64,000 bases of DNA from Diploptera punctata (Eukaryota > Arthropoda > Insecta > Blattodea > Blaberidae): assembly GCA_030220185.1 (NCBI GenBank), contig JASPKZ010004199.1, positions 2,190,001 through 2,254,000 on the forward strand, written 5' to 3'. A program made the position numbers and the translations under genes. Below the pieces are notes generated by a model, which did not search any database, was not told where the DNA came from, and was given only the letters and a program-made list of their open reading frames with translations. Of the stretch, positions 52,060 to 62,844 are shown in pieces. Each line of letters opens with the position of its first letter. The first letter of the stretch is position 1.

Positions 52060-52385
52060 AACCACTGTGGTATCGAGGTAGCGTACTGCCTTGTCACGCA
52101 GCGGGCCTGGATTCGATTCCCGCTCCGGACAGGCTCCTGGGTGAGGTTTTTTCGGAGTTTTTCGTCATCTGTAAGACAAATGTCAGGAAGCTTAGGGCCT
52201 AACGGTCCCCGAAAATCATCCGGCCATCATTATTATCATCATTCTTCAGCGGTGTGGAAAGCAACGGGAAGCTACCACACCTATAATTCCCTTGTAAAGC
52301 TGCAAAGCATAGCATGAAAATGCTATGATTGTAGTGAAATACCTGCCCTCGGGCAGAATTACTATGGATGGACGTGCTTTAATCG
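52060..52385 (+). mobile_element. tRNA-derived SINE, family 1, copy 3 (reference)
   Basis: ACTGTGGTATCGAGGTAGCG head, GGATTCGATTCCCGCTCCGG B-box region, GGGTGAGGTTTTTTCGGAGT, CTGTAAGACAAATGTCAGG, AACGGTCCCCGAAAATCATC, the hairpin CCTGCCCTCGGGCAG near 52350 and ATTACTATGGATGGA at the end. Confidence 0.9.
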
Positions 52386-52830
52386 GTTAAGAAAACTTCA
52401 GTCCTACTATAGATCTTAAATGTGTAATTGTCACATAATACTGAGAATTTGTGACTCATTACATGAACTAATTATATTGAAAGAACTAAAAACATTTTTA
52501 TCCCATTCAGCATAATAATGGCTTAAAAAAACTTTATATCAGTGATATCTTCACTGTGATTAACATGATCAGTATTAAAAATTGGTCATATTTTGGTTCA
52601 TTATTACAATTACGTTTAGGATGTCAAAATTTTTGCAAGTGTTTTTGTGTTGTAATTCTCCCAATGAAAATATTTACACATTATATTGTATTTGTTTGCC
52701 TTCTCATAAAGCTCACTTTATTCAGTCGATAAATAAGTAAATACATAAATCAATAAATAATGTTTATTTATTTTTGTATTTGTTATTTATATCAAATTAT
52801 TAAAGTTGCAGAAGTTAAAAAATAAAAATT
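52386..52830. other. No recognised feature
   Basis: Unassigned AT-rich sequence. Confidence 0.35.
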
Positions 52831-52834
52831 GTAG

Positions 52835-53337
52835 GCTACCTGAGATCTCGGTCATCCTCAACTATATAAAATGTTAAATACTTTGGAGGCCTTTCGGAAG
52901 AATATGTATTTCATCTTCTACTTGTAAAACGGTACTAATTGTTGGTGGCTAATATTGTATATAGGGAGTTTAGATCACTGGGTATGTTCACATTGAGAAG
53001 GTGTATGTTGCTTGAGTTTTCACTACCAATAGGTGGCTCTACTTCTGGGATCTTATCTGAACTTTTCTACAAAACTCGAAAGAAAAACATCTCGAAAAAT
53101 TAAAAAAAAACAGTTCAACGTAAAGCTAAAGGTAAGATATGTAGAGAAATCTTAATAATTTACAACGAGAATCCAATAGATAAAGATATTTTATTAGAAC
53201 TGAACAAAATGCTTGAGAAAAATTTATAAAAGAAACCGATATTAATAACTCAATAAATTATTATTTATTATAAATATTGCATTATAAATTTGTTTTAAAA
53301 TATTATTATATAAAATAAATAGGTTATTATATCATAA

Positions 53338-53391
<54 letters not shown>

Positions 53392-54320
53392 ACAAAACAT
53401 TTAAAATATCAATAGCTTGGACATGGTACATTCAGAAAACCCATATATAATTTTCCATCTACAAAAATCGAGAGATCCCCGTAACGAAATTCAGTACCTT
53501 TATCAGCATCATAAGTAGATGATGAAACTACCGCTAAACCAAGAGAACTACAATAAGAAACTAAACTATATAAAACTTTTAAGCTTCCAAAAAAGATTAC
53601 GACAAAAAAAAAAATTAATAAACTAGTCAAAAAGCAAGAAATGGTGGAAGAAATAACAAATGTAATTAAAGAGGAAAATGGAAATAAAAAATAATTGGTT
53701 AACATTAATGTATACAGTTATTGAAAACAAAAGCTGGCAAAACCCATTAAAAACGCGATAAATGTATAAGGATTGCATACAGAACCGACGATATATTGAA
53801 TAACATAATTTCAAACACAATAGAGGAAACAGACATATAACAAACAAAGGGGTGTACAAACTAAAATTAGCAGTTGTGAATAATTTGATATTGGCAGAAC
53901 AACAAGAAATTTTAATCACAACTCACAAATTTTAACTCACATTTTAATAATATTTTCGAAATCTCCTTCGAGTAAATCAAGCTTTGCCAAACATGTGATT
54001 GAAACAGGTCACCAATTCAATAGTCAACAATGTGTCATCGATTAACTAGAGAATTATTATCCTCGAATAAATTGAAATACAAAACAGAACAAGGGACATA
54101 CACCTACAAAATGAGAACACACCCAGTGACATAAAGCCTCTATATCGAATTTTAACCAGCCACAGTTGGTACCACCGTTTTAACATAACAAGCTGAAGAT
54201 GAACCAATTTTCTCTGTCAGAAAAGCCTCCAACATTGTTTTTACAATATGTTAGCTAGTTCAAGACAACTGAGCTCTCCGGTACACATTTCACCATCTAT
54301 TAACTTTTAACCTATTGACA
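52835..54320 (+). mobile_element. Penelope-like element, decayed copy
   Basis: Traces in order: an inverted end at 52835-52930 (TCCTCAACTATATAA, GGAGGCCTTTC); an RT-end region at about 53425-53640 (IYKN, KFSTFISI, MKLPLNQENYNKKLNYIK), aligning with the better copy at 57557; IAYRTDDILNNIISN (53765-53810); a GIY-YIG nuclease remnant (GVYKL, then SSFAKHVIETGHQF near 53975-54020); and a right end with CTGAAGA..GAAAAGCCTCCA (54193-54230). Stops and frameshifts throughout, plus a TA microsatellite at 53341-53390. Confidence 0.72.
53341..53390. repeat. (TA)n microsatellite
   Basis: About 50 bp of TA inside the decayed Penelope-like copy. Confidence 0.95.
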
Positions 54321-54936
54321 GCAACAGTGTTTCTTAGTGAATTTTTAAAAGTATTGACTTATTGAAGCTGATAAATCAATAGTCAAATCCATTATCTATT
54401 GAATAAATTATATATACTATACTATATAACTTCATCATCATTCATCATCATCAACAACAACATTCACCGTTTTAAGCAAGCCCATGTTGTTTTGTTCCGG
54501 TCCTCGTAGATTCTCGTGTAGTAAAGTTTGAATCCTATTCTTTTTTTCGACATTCCTGTCACCTTTTGGTTTGTAAATTAAATATAATCTTGTATGGTGT
54601 GCGTTCATCTTCCATTCTTGGCACATTATTCTTTCCATTTCTTTCTCTCTAGATCATTTTAATTGTACCTAAAAGTTTAAAAAGTGCTTACTTACTTGAG
54701 CTCTTTCTACTATCTTCACTTTCTCTCCTTCTTTCGTCACTGTCTAAGCTTCTCACTATCAACTTCTTCTTTTATCTAGAAGTTTTGATCAGCCAGCTAC
54801 ACTTCTCAGAAATCTCATTTCAGCTGCTTCTATGATCACTACCAAACCTCGCTATCATGCAATAGTAAGGGAACTGCCATTGCTTTATAAAATGTTAGTT
54901 TTGTTTCCTTTCTTGTATTTTTCAATATTCCCTTAA

Positions 54937-56023
54937 GGTGGGCGATGGGTGAAATATTGACCATTTGAGATCTTCTTCTTCTTCTTCCTTCCAAGGCCTG
55001 TTACGATCCTATAGAAAATTTTCCCTCCAGCGTTTCATAGGACGGCCTAGTGATCTTCGTCCTCTTGGTATATAATTATAAACAGCTTTGGGGATCCGAT
55101 TTGAACTCATTCTTTCAAGATGGTGTTTCCAATTTAGTTGGTACTGTTTAATATATTCCAAAATTGGCGTAGTCTTCAATTCATTTAAGATATCGGTGTT
55201 CCTTTTCCGATCCCATCTGGTGTAACCCGCTGTTCTGCGCATGAATCTCATTTCACAAGCCGTTATTCTGCTTTCATGTTGTCTTTTTAGTGTCCTTGTT
55301 TCACTTTCGAGGGTTCATTGATAAATATACCGTCAAACCATTTGAGATCAAAATTGACATTTTTTGTTTTTTGTACTAAAAAATAGCCTGTACTCTAATG
55401 TATATGATGGCAAAGTTTCATAGACCTATGGCGCTTTTAAGTGCCCTAAATTATGTCAGAGTTAAAAGGCTGTGCCAATTAAATACTACCTGCATGCAAA
55501 TCTTTAAACCTGTTTTTTCCACACTTTCATTTCCACTGCATTTTTGTACATTCAAAATGGAATGGAATTCACAAATTTTGTCCTAGAAGGTTCAAATGTT
55601 TACTAAATGTCCTAAAAACAACGGCTAACAAAGCAGTACATGGGTTTCATGATTTAAATAGTATTTTAAGAAATAAAAAATAAAATGTATGCAATTATTA
55701 TTTTTTTTGTAATTCCACGCGTGAGGTAAAACATTTTTTCTCACTTTGTATTCACATTATAAGAATTCTAATGCATGATATTTTTCTAAATATTTTAGGG
55801 GTCTTGTAAAAAATCAGACAATTTTGCTAAAAAAATTGTGGAACCCATTTAATTATAATATATGCAATTTAAAAAAAATAATATTTAATAACTCATAAAA
55901 TAAATGTCTCACAAGAATGAAACTTAAACACATCATTATGTACCATGCAGTGAATAGTTGTACAAACAATCAAGCCTCTAGCTCAAAAAATGTAGAAAAT
56001 AGAAATTTCACCCATCACCCGCC
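54937..56023. mobile_element. TTAA-flanked DNA element (piggyBac-like insertion habit)
   Basis: Inverted ends GGTGGGCGATGGGTGAAAT (54937-54955) and the complement of GGCGGGTGATGGGTGAAAT (56005-56023), flanked by TTAA at 54933-54936 and 56024-56027. About 1.09 kb including a nested LINE (54973-55336 plus 13-bp duplication). No transposase. TTAA duplication is typical of piggyBac elements, but the end sequence alone does not prove the superfamily. Confidence 0.8.
54973..55336 (-). mobile_element. LINE family B2 insertion in the TTAA element
   Basis: Open minus frame with MRFMRRTAGYTRWDRKR, ILEYIKQYQLNWKHHLERM, IPKAVYNYIPRGRRSLGRP and MKRWRENFL. 3' tail is a short GAA run (54973-54984). Target duplication ACCATTTGAGATC at 54960-54972 and 55337-55349, 13 bp, exact. 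RT domain absent. Confidence 0.88.
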
Positions 56024-56110
56024 TTAATTATGCCACATAGTAATTACATTTATAAAATTTGGTAAAAAGATTTTCATTTTTAAAATAGAAGATCTCATAA
56101 ACTAGATATT

Positions 56111-56449
56111 TAAAATGGTTTACATGTACAATGGGTTTCCTTTCCACAATTATTTTAGTCTTACTGTTACGACTTTCGTTTTACTTATTGCTATAATATT
56201 TAAATTATAATATTTAATTATAACTTCAATCTATAAATATTCTAAGGTTTAACTTTGCTCTTAATTATTTGTCTATGAACACATTAATTTGGGTTCAATA
56301 TTTTACGATATCAATGACTAGATCATGGAACTCACTTCGCAGTCATGTCAGAGACTCTCTATTACTATTATTATTTAAATCTATTTTTTTTTTCATTTAA
56401 TGAATATAGCCTATTCTACATAACTATTAAATTAAGCATTTTGTATGTA
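56111..56449. other. No recognised feature
   Basis: Unassigned sequence. Confidence 0.35.
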
Positions 56450-56674
56450 CCTATAAATATTAATCTAGGAAGCTTTTCTTGCTTTATTATAGTTTATTTT
56501 ATGTTTTGTTAGAGTTAATATTAGACTATATCCGCATTGTGCATTCTTTAGGCTACACTTAAATAATATTCTGAAATTCTATTAAGTATATAACATTTTG
56601 TGTTATTTTCTTATTTGTTGGTTAACAAAAAGAAGACCTTTATGACCTTAACTCTTCCAGTTTAAATAAAGCAC

Positions 56675-56690
<16 letters not shown>
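56450..56690 (+). mobile_element. CR1-like LINE 3' tail
   Basis: ATAAATATTAATCTAGGAAG, TAATATTAGACTATATCCGC, ACCTTTATGACCTTAACTC, AATAAA and the ATT run. Same module as at 27190 without the SINE. Confidence 0.78.
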
Positions 56691-56770
<80 letters not shown>

Positions 56771-56873
56771 CATCATTATTATTATCATTATCATCATTAT
56801 TATTATCATCATTATTATCATCATTATTATCATCTTTATTATCATCATTATTATCATCATTATTATCATCATT

Positions 56874-56907
<34 letters not shown>

Positions 56908-56908
56908 A
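56676..56908. repeat. ATT/ATC microsatellite, about 230 bp
   Basis: Pure ATT to about 56770, then mixed ATT/ATC. Starts at the end of the CR1-like tail. Confidence 0.95.
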
Positions 56909-56959
56909 AGTTGATAAATACATACTTAAATTAATGATCAATTTAATTATATTATCATA

Positions 56960-57240
56960 GGCATAAGAACAGTTAAGTCTCGTAGAGTGCGATGGGCAGG
57001 ACATGTTGCGCGTATGAGGAATGAAAGACGCGCATGGAAGCTTCTTGTAGGAAAGCCAGAGAGAAAACGCCCAGTTGGTAGACCAAGAATGAGGTGGGAG
57101 AATAACATTAGCTATGATTTGAGGGAAGTAGATTATACAGTGGTTGATTGGAAAATATTGGCTCAGGATAGGAATGTATGGAGAGCTTATGTCCGCGCGG
57201 CCATGAACGTTCGGGTTCGATAGTGCCAGTGAGTAAGTAT
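56960..57240 (+). mobile_element. LINE family C, 3' fragment with open frame
   Basis: RTVKSRRVRWAGHVARMRNE, KRPVGRPRMRWENNISY, ILAQDRNVW and YVRAAMNVRVR, ending GATAGTGCCAGTGAGTAAGT. 5' truncated just before RTVKS. Confidence 0.88.
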
Positions 57241-57662
57241 AGGCATTTACGTGTATACTTATAACTTGAATCAGTACGATATATAGTTGGGTTAACCTTT
57301 GCTTACTAACCTCTCTATGAACATCCAATAGCTATCTAATTGTGTAGATGGAATTATAAAGTATATAATTTGAATAATTAAGGTGTAATATATTGTATAT
57401 GTTATAATAAATGTAGACTTACTTTAAGGGAGGAGAGGAGATTACGAGTATTTGTGAATAAAGTTTTTAGGAACATTTTTTTGGACAAAAGAGAGATGAA
57501 CAGACACGTGAGTGGAGAAGACTACATAACAGTGAACTACATGGTCTTTATAGGAACTTTTATAATATTCATGATGTGTTCCGTTGAGATTTATTCAAGA
57601 TTAATATAAAATTATAGAATATTCAGGAACTAATACACAAATTCAACATAAAACTAATAACA

Positions 57663-58097
57663 CCATATGTCGATGATGTACTAGTAATATATGAAAATGA
57701 AAACAGAAGAGAAAAAGAAATACTACAAGACTTAAACAACATGCATGAAAAAATCACTTTCACCGAAGAAATAGAAGTTAATAACAGCATAAACTACTTA
57801 GATTTGTCTATAACCAAAAATCTACACAACAATAAACTAGAAATCGGTATCTACCGGAAACCCACAAACAATGCTCTGGCCATAAACAAAAATTCTACAC
57901 ACCCTTTTCAACAGAAAATTAGTACATTTAATAGCTTAGTCAGTAGAATGTTGAAACTCCCATTAAGCAAAGACAATTATATCCAAGAACTCAACTACAT
58001 TAAGTATATGGCAAAAACCAATGGCTATAATGAAGAATTCATAGATAAGCTCGTAAAAAAAACAAAAAAGGAAGAACAACATAACCAACATAACTAA
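57663..58097 (+). pseudogene. Penelope-like reverse transcriptase, C-terminal part
   Basis: The catalytic box reads YVDD at 57666-57677 (TPYVDDVLVIYENENRR). It continues in frame with LDLSITKNLHNNKLEIGIY, RKPTNNALAINKNSTHP and SRMLKLPLSKDNYIQELNY, a pattern typical of Penelope-like RTs (palm end and thumb). The frame stops at 58097 after a Lys-rich stretch. Fingers and N-terminal palm are missing. Confidence 0.88.
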
Positions 58098-58119
58098 ACT
58101 AGAAAAAGAATCTGACAAC

Positions 58120-58640
58120 AACAAGAAAACATGGATAACACTTACATACACAGAAAAATAAACGACAAAATTATCCAATGCACTAAAGGAAGCCGATAAA
58201 AACGTAAAAATAGCATACAGAACCAATAACAAATTAAACAACATAATAAACAATAACATTGAAGAAAATAACATTTTCAACAGCAAAGGAGTTTATAAAC
58301 TGACATGTAAGGACTGCAACAAATTTTATATAGGAAGGACAAACAGGAGTTTTAACATCAGATTCAAAGAACATTTTCGAGACTTCATTCACGCAGAAGG
58401 GAAATCAAGCTATGCAAAACACGTTATCCATGAAGGACATCGCATGTTAAATATTGAAAACACCCTAACAGTAATGCACAGAGAAAATAATCCAGCGAAG
58501 ATAACGTACTCGAAGAGATGGAAATCATGAAAGCAGCTCACAACGACAGCCTGATAAACGAAAACGAACCCAATACATGCAACCCCCTCTACCAGATCTT
58601 CAGTGAAACACCAGTTTTGAATCCTGCCGATGATGGGACA
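58120..58640 (+). pseudogene. Penelope-like GIY-YIG endonuclease domain
   Basis: From 58180 one frame reads KIAYRTNNKLNNIINN, then GVYKLTCKDCNKFYIGR (GIY and YIG motifs at about 58288 and 58324), FNIRFKEHFRDF (catalytic-Arg helix), SSYAKHVIHEGH and a stop at 58530. The true C-terminus continues in another frame (LEEMEIMKAAHNDSLINEN). GVYKL...CxxC...FYIG spacing is characteristic of Penelope endonucleases. A TAA near 58159 lies just upstream. Confidence 0.88.
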
Positions 58641-58662
58641 AGTCCCGAAAGCGCTACAGTTA
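58623..58662 (+). ncRNA. Hammerhead-ribozyme-like motif at the element's 3' end
   Basis: CCGATGA (58627-58633; consensus CTGATGA), stem II GGGAC-AA-GTCCC, GAAA (58647-58650), GCGC, UA, CAG. CTG before the core can pair with CAG. The U-to-C change in the core would weaken activity. Confidence 0.58.
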
Positions 58663-59035
58663 AATGATTAATTAAGTTGAGGAGACGGACCTTTCAGGTG
58701 AATATTCTATAATTTTATATTAATCTTTATAGGAAGCCAGATATAATAAGAACAGTTAAGTCTCGTAGACTTCGATGGGTAAGACATGTGGCACGAATGG
58801 GGAATGAAAGATGTGCATGGAAGCTTCTTGTAGGAAAACCAGAGGGAAAACGCCCAGTTGGTAGACCAAGAATGAGGTGGGAGAATAACATTAACCATGA
58901 TTTGAGGGAAGTAGATTATATAGGAATTATTGGAAGTATTAGATCAGGATAGGAATGTATGGAGAGCTTATGTCCGCGCGGCCATGAGCCTACGGGTTCC
59001 ATAGTGCCAGTGAGTTTTATGAGTTATAATAAATA

Positions 59036-60675
59036 GCTCTAGTTAGCGAATACCAAAGGAATGAAGCTATCGAGTTTGTTCTCATGAAAAGATTTTAAAA
59101 AAATACAAATCTTCACCGATCTTATCTAGTAGATACCAAAAATGACCATGATCAATATGAGCGTGTGTGTCCCCGTTAACGCTCCACCGGCGCCACAATT
59201 TTTGTTTTGTCGGAACCAAATTTGGCAATCAATCAAATGGTACGGTCAAGATCGTTAACCAAGCAAAATAGGACCACTAGGGTCGTATGTTAGAACATTA
59301 CTCTCTACTCAAATTACTTCCAATCACTAGTGAGCTGATTCACCGTGAGCAATTGCTGAGAACGAATTAACGGCTGACTTATCGGTCATGCATGAGAGTC
59401 GACGTTTTCGTAATATTGGCAACGAATTACCCAGAATTCTCAGCGATAAAACCACTTCCGTTATTTTCGTCTGCTATAGAGGAATGCATTTATGCTTGCA
59501 TTCCGCAAATAATACCGTATACAAACACGTCTGCGACACGCAATATTACGCCGATTCTCCTGTTCTTTCAGTTGAATTCTATCAAATTCCTCTTCTCCGT
59601 GTATACCGAAAACATGATCGAAGTCTTCAAGGTCCGACATCTTGGATAAATGTTGGATAAAGCAGCAAAGTACATCGATTACCATCGGTTCCCTTCGGGA
59701 TTTTAATTTGAGTTGCTCATTTAAGCTACCTCCGCAGGTAGCTTACAAATTTAACCAATTATTATCGCATGAACAGATTTCTGAGTAAGCAAAATCGTAT
59801 TAGCATACAACTTGCTCAGCAGAGAAGGCATTTTACTGTCTGATGCGTCCAAACATGCGACCCTAGATGTAGTTCACCTGAAACAATTTTTTAAAAATCG
59901 CTCTAACGGTCGCAATTTTCGATGTTTCGCAACGAAACTCAGTATACTATATTAAAATTAAACGAGGAAAGTATTCTCCAAAATTAAGCGAAATCCGAAC
60001 AATAGAAAAGGGGTTTACTCGAAATTCGAGATTAGGTCCTTCTTTTTCATTCCGGTCCGAGATTTTTAAATAAGCTGGCATTAAAATTTGAGTTTTTCCA
60101 ATTTAACAAAATAAATGTAGGCCTATATTTTGTAAACAAGCAAAATTGGACCATAAAATTCGACTTTCTTCGGAATTCGCTTAATTTACCCAGTAACTGC
60201 GTGATGGATTTTTTTAATAGGTAATACTGATTATATTACTACTGTACAATAAAAATTAATTTGATATATTTGTGTTAATTTTATAATTTAATTACGCTTG
60301 CCAACTCAAGGAGTGTGTAAGGAGATCAGAGTGCTGTAAGGTGAAGAACATACTTGACCACGAACCTCTCGTCGAAACTGTTAATTTATGTGGAATCTGG
60401 GGACACACCCTGATCTGAGTGTAATTAAAAGCCTTTGGGGGTGAGAGTGACATCGAAATTCGTGTTACAAAGTGATCTTGAGGCGTCGATACGGCTTTCC
60501 ACTCACAGTGTCAGATATACAGCGATCTGTTCTCTCGTTGTACACTTTATACAGGCTGATTCAGAATTCTTAATATTTTGAAGGATTACACATAAAACTT
60601 GATACAAAAAATGTTTTAAAAGGAATTATGACCTGTGTCGACACAGATGGCAAGAATGAAGATTTAAAATATCCA
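59036..60675. other. No recognised gene; weak inverted repeat and unknown frame
   Basis: An imperfect inverted pair AAATTAAGCGAAATCCGAA (about 59983) and TTCGGAATTCGCTTAATTT (about 60171) suggests a foldback element. The 60-codon minus frame from 59640 to 59461 (MSDLEDFDHVF start) is not recognised. Otherwise unassigned. Confidence 0.35.
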
Positions 60676-60862
60676 GCTTTATATTATATCTCGCAAGCAG
60701 AATCTGGTTACATTCGTGCACTATATATAGGCCTACAATCTGGAAGCCACTTGATAAAATGAAAGCGATAAAATTAAAGTGATAAAATCGAGGTGAAAAA
60801 ATACTGTGATTAGTTGTAAATCAAAATTAATTTATATGTGATTGGGTGTGAGTTATTTAGTC
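60676..60862 (-). repeat. Dispersed repeat X, copy 5 (5' part)
   Basis: CTCGCAAGCAGAATCTGGTT, ATATATAG, GAAGCCACTTGATAAAATGA, GTGATAAAATCGAGGTG, GTGATTGGGTGTGAGTTATT and a TTTAGTC end. Only the promoter-like half is present. Confidence 0.75.
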
Positions 60863-61000
60863 AGTGACAAATAATCTGTCCTAATATAGCTTATGAGCTC
60901 TCTAGAAGAGTACAAGGTACATATTTATAATAAGGTGTTATGGGTTCTACTGCCAGTCTCTGTAATTTACTGTTTGTTTATATATATCTATACATTCATG

Positions 61001-61275
61001 TAATAATAATAATGATAATGATGATGATAATGATAATGATGATGATAATGATGATGATAATGATGATGATAATGATGATGATAATGATAATGATGATGAT
61101 AATGGTAATGATGATAATCTTAATGATGATAATGATAATGACGATAATCTTAATGATGATAATCTTAATGATGATAGTGATTATAATGATGCTAGTGATT
61201 ATAATGATCATGATTATACATGATGATAGTGGTATAATGAGGATAGTGATTATAATGATGATCGTGATTATAATC
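61001..61275. repeat. GAT/AAT microsatellite
   Basis: Mixed ATG/ATA triplets for about 270 bp with drift at the right end. Poly-Ile/Met frames are artefacts. Confidence 0.95.
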
Positions 61276-61875
61276 ATGCTGTGCTTCTCCTGCTGCTCGT
61301 GCTTCATCCTGCTGCTCGTGCCTTTCCTGCTGCTCGTGCTTCTCCTGCTGCTCGTGCTTCTCCTGCTGCCGTGCTTCTCCGCTGCTCGTGCTTCTCCTGC
61401 TGCTCGTGCTTCTCCTGCTGCTCGTGCTTCTCCTGCTGCTCGTGCTTCTCCTGCTGCTCGTGCTTCTCCTGCTGCTCGTGCTTCTCCTGCTCGTGCTTCT
61501 CCTGCGTGCTTCTCCTGCTGCTCGTGCTTCTCCGCTGCTCGTGCTTCTCCTGCTGCTCGTGCTTCTCCTGCGTGCTTCTCCTGCCTGCTGTGCTTCTCCT
61601 GCTGCTCGTGCTTCTCCTGCTGCTCGTGCTTCTCCTGCTGCTCGTGCTTCTCCTGCTGCTCGTGCTTCTCCTGCTGCTCGTGCTTCTCCTGCTGCTCGTG
61701 CTTCTCCTGCTGCTCGTGCTTCTCCTGCTGCCTCGTGCTTCTCCTGCTGCTCGTGCTTCTCCTGCTGCTCGTCTTCTCCTGCTGCTCCCGCTGCTGTGCT
61801 GCTCCCGGTGCTCGTGCTTCTCCTGCTGCTGCTCCCCCTCCTCCTCCTCCTGCTCGTCCTCCTCCCTCCTTTCCC
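61276..61875. repeat. 18-bp minisatellite CTGCTCGTGCTTCTCCTG, plus CTC-rich end
   Basis: Roughly 28 units of 18 bp to about 61790, some with 3-, 6- or 12-bp deletions, then CTCCT-rich sequence to 61875. Open in five frames at once (CFSCCS on the plus strand, EQQEKH on the minus strand) because the unit is a multiple of three and lacks stops. No gene. Confidence 0.95.
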
Positions 61876-62090
61876 CTTTCCCGAACCGAATCATTAAATA
61901 TAGGACCGACCTGGAAAGACATATTGATAGAAAGCCAGAAGGAAGATTTCCAAAATTATTGTTAAATTATAAACCGCGCGGAAGGAGAAATGTTGGTCGC
62001 CCACACAGAAGATGGTCTGAACAGTTTTAATAATTCTAGCTTTCATGAAACCGGAACGAGCCAACAGGCTTAATCCCTGGAAGATGATGA
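61876..62090 (+). mobile_element. LINE family B, 3' end fragment
   Basis: NRIIKYRTDLERHIDRK, FPKLLLNYKPRGRRNVGRP and RWSEQF with a stop at 62030, then GGAACGAGCCAACAGGCTTA and GAT repeats. Nearly the same as 13970-14190. Begins exactly at the end of the CTC-rich stretch. Confidence 0.88.
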
Positions 62091-62290
62091 TGAATAATAA
62101 TAATTGCTTTATTTTACCTGGAGAGTTAAGGCCTTGTCTAGCAGGTTAAAACAATACATCTAAATTACAATAAACAAAATGATTACATGGTGTATCTACA
62201 ATATAATTATTATTTACAATACATTTTGATTTACTTTAAATTTAACAAATTGGAATATAAAACGCACAAGATATAAACATGAGAGAAAAA
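62091..62290 (-). mobile_element. CR1-like LINE 3' tail
   Basis: Complement of the tail module: AAT run, TTTATT, AGAGTTAAGGCCTTGTCTAG. Joined back to back with the family B tail. Confidence 0.65.
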
Positions 62291-62452
62291 ATACTATGAC
62301 ATAAATCTAGTTCTGGAGAAAAATTAATTATTTATCAACAAATAATTATATAAGCATGAATTAAAAGTAGGCCTATTTAACATCTGTGTAAGACTACAAT
62401 AAGCAGAAATTATATTAAGTAGTTTTTATTCTTCATCATTGTGCTTAGAGAG
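62291..62452. other. No recognised feature
   Basis: Unassigned. Confidence 0.35.
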
Positions 62453-62830
62453 CAGTCGGCTGCGGTGGTATAGAGGTTATGTTGTTTGCTTCTAGTCCCG
62501 AGGGTCGCGGATATAAACCCGGCAGGTGTAGATAAATTTTAAGACGAAAAAAATCTAAGGGACAAGTTCTCGGGGAAGGACGTTAAGCCGTGAGTCCCGA
62601 GTCTGAATATTATTGAACTCATAAAAAAAAACCTCAGGACTAAATTATTGTGTCTGAGAAAATTTAACATATCATTCCCATCTAAGTAATACCTTAGTTG
62701 CCTACTAGATGTCTCATTGAGGCGATTTACTGATCACATGTCATTCACTGACATATGTAGGGAAAGAAGCGTAACTAAAGTAACCTTGGTAAATAAACTC
62801 CAATTAGGGGAGCACCCGTTTCTCCAGAGA
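62453..62830 (+). mobile_element. tRNA-derived SINE, family 3, copy 4
   Basis: GGCTGCGGTGGTATAGAGGT head, GCGGATATAAACCCGGCAGG B-box region, GGGACAAGTTCTCGGGGAAG, TTAAGCCGTGAGTCCCGAG. More diverged than the other copies. Confidence 0.8.
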
Positions 62831-62844
62831 TGCTTAGGGAGCAG

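Larger units (their letters stand above)
54425..56110 (-). mobile_element. LINE family B copy, split by a TTAA element
   Basis: Minus-strand 3' part 54425-54932 (GAT tail, GGACCGGAACAAAAC, CEKMFLRSVA-like and LTF/YKAMAVPLL remnants) and 5' part 56028-56110 (CATAATTAAGG side; complement of the 1081-1195 region). Reading across 54932 and 56028 restores the order seen in the copy at 683-1195. Several frameshifts. Confidence 0.75.
57557..58723 (+). mobile_element. Penelope-like element with GIY-YIG endonuclease, 5' truncated
   Basis: 1167 bp bounded by the exact 12-bp duplication TCTTTATAGGAA. It starts within RT just upstream of the YVDD box, carries the RT end, the linker, a GIY-YIG endonuclease and a 3' end with a hammerhead-like motif (58623-58662) and GAGGAGACGGACCT. 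Penelope-like elements form a class separate from LINEs and LTR elements. One stop and two frame changes break the ORF. Confidence 0.9.
57430..59035 (+). mobile_element. LINE family C, split by a Penelope-like element
   Basis: 5' part 57430-57556 (KVFRNIFLDKREMNR and the complement of the ELHGLYR region) and 3' part 58724-59035 (GRPRMRWENNINHDLREV, YVRAAMSLRV). The sequence TCTTTATAGGAA is duplicated at 57545-57556 and 58724-58735. Worn frame, with stops. Confidence 0.85.

Noticed and set aside
53409..53919. Minus-strand 98-codon hydrophobic frames
   Set aside because: Antisense to the decayed Penelope-like element; AT-rich shadow frames.
56648..57328. 226-codon minus frame with a hydrophobic start
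   Set aside because: Mostly antisense LINE C plus the ATT/ATC microsatellite.
57963..58286. 107-codon hydrophobic minus frame
   Set aside because: Antisense shadow of the Penelope-like ORF.
60940..62030. Long Cys/Ser-rich, Leu-rich and EQQEKH-rich frames of 170-341 codons
   Set aside because: All arise from GAT and 18-bp repeats whose length is a multiple of three; open in overlapping frames on both strands, no domain.
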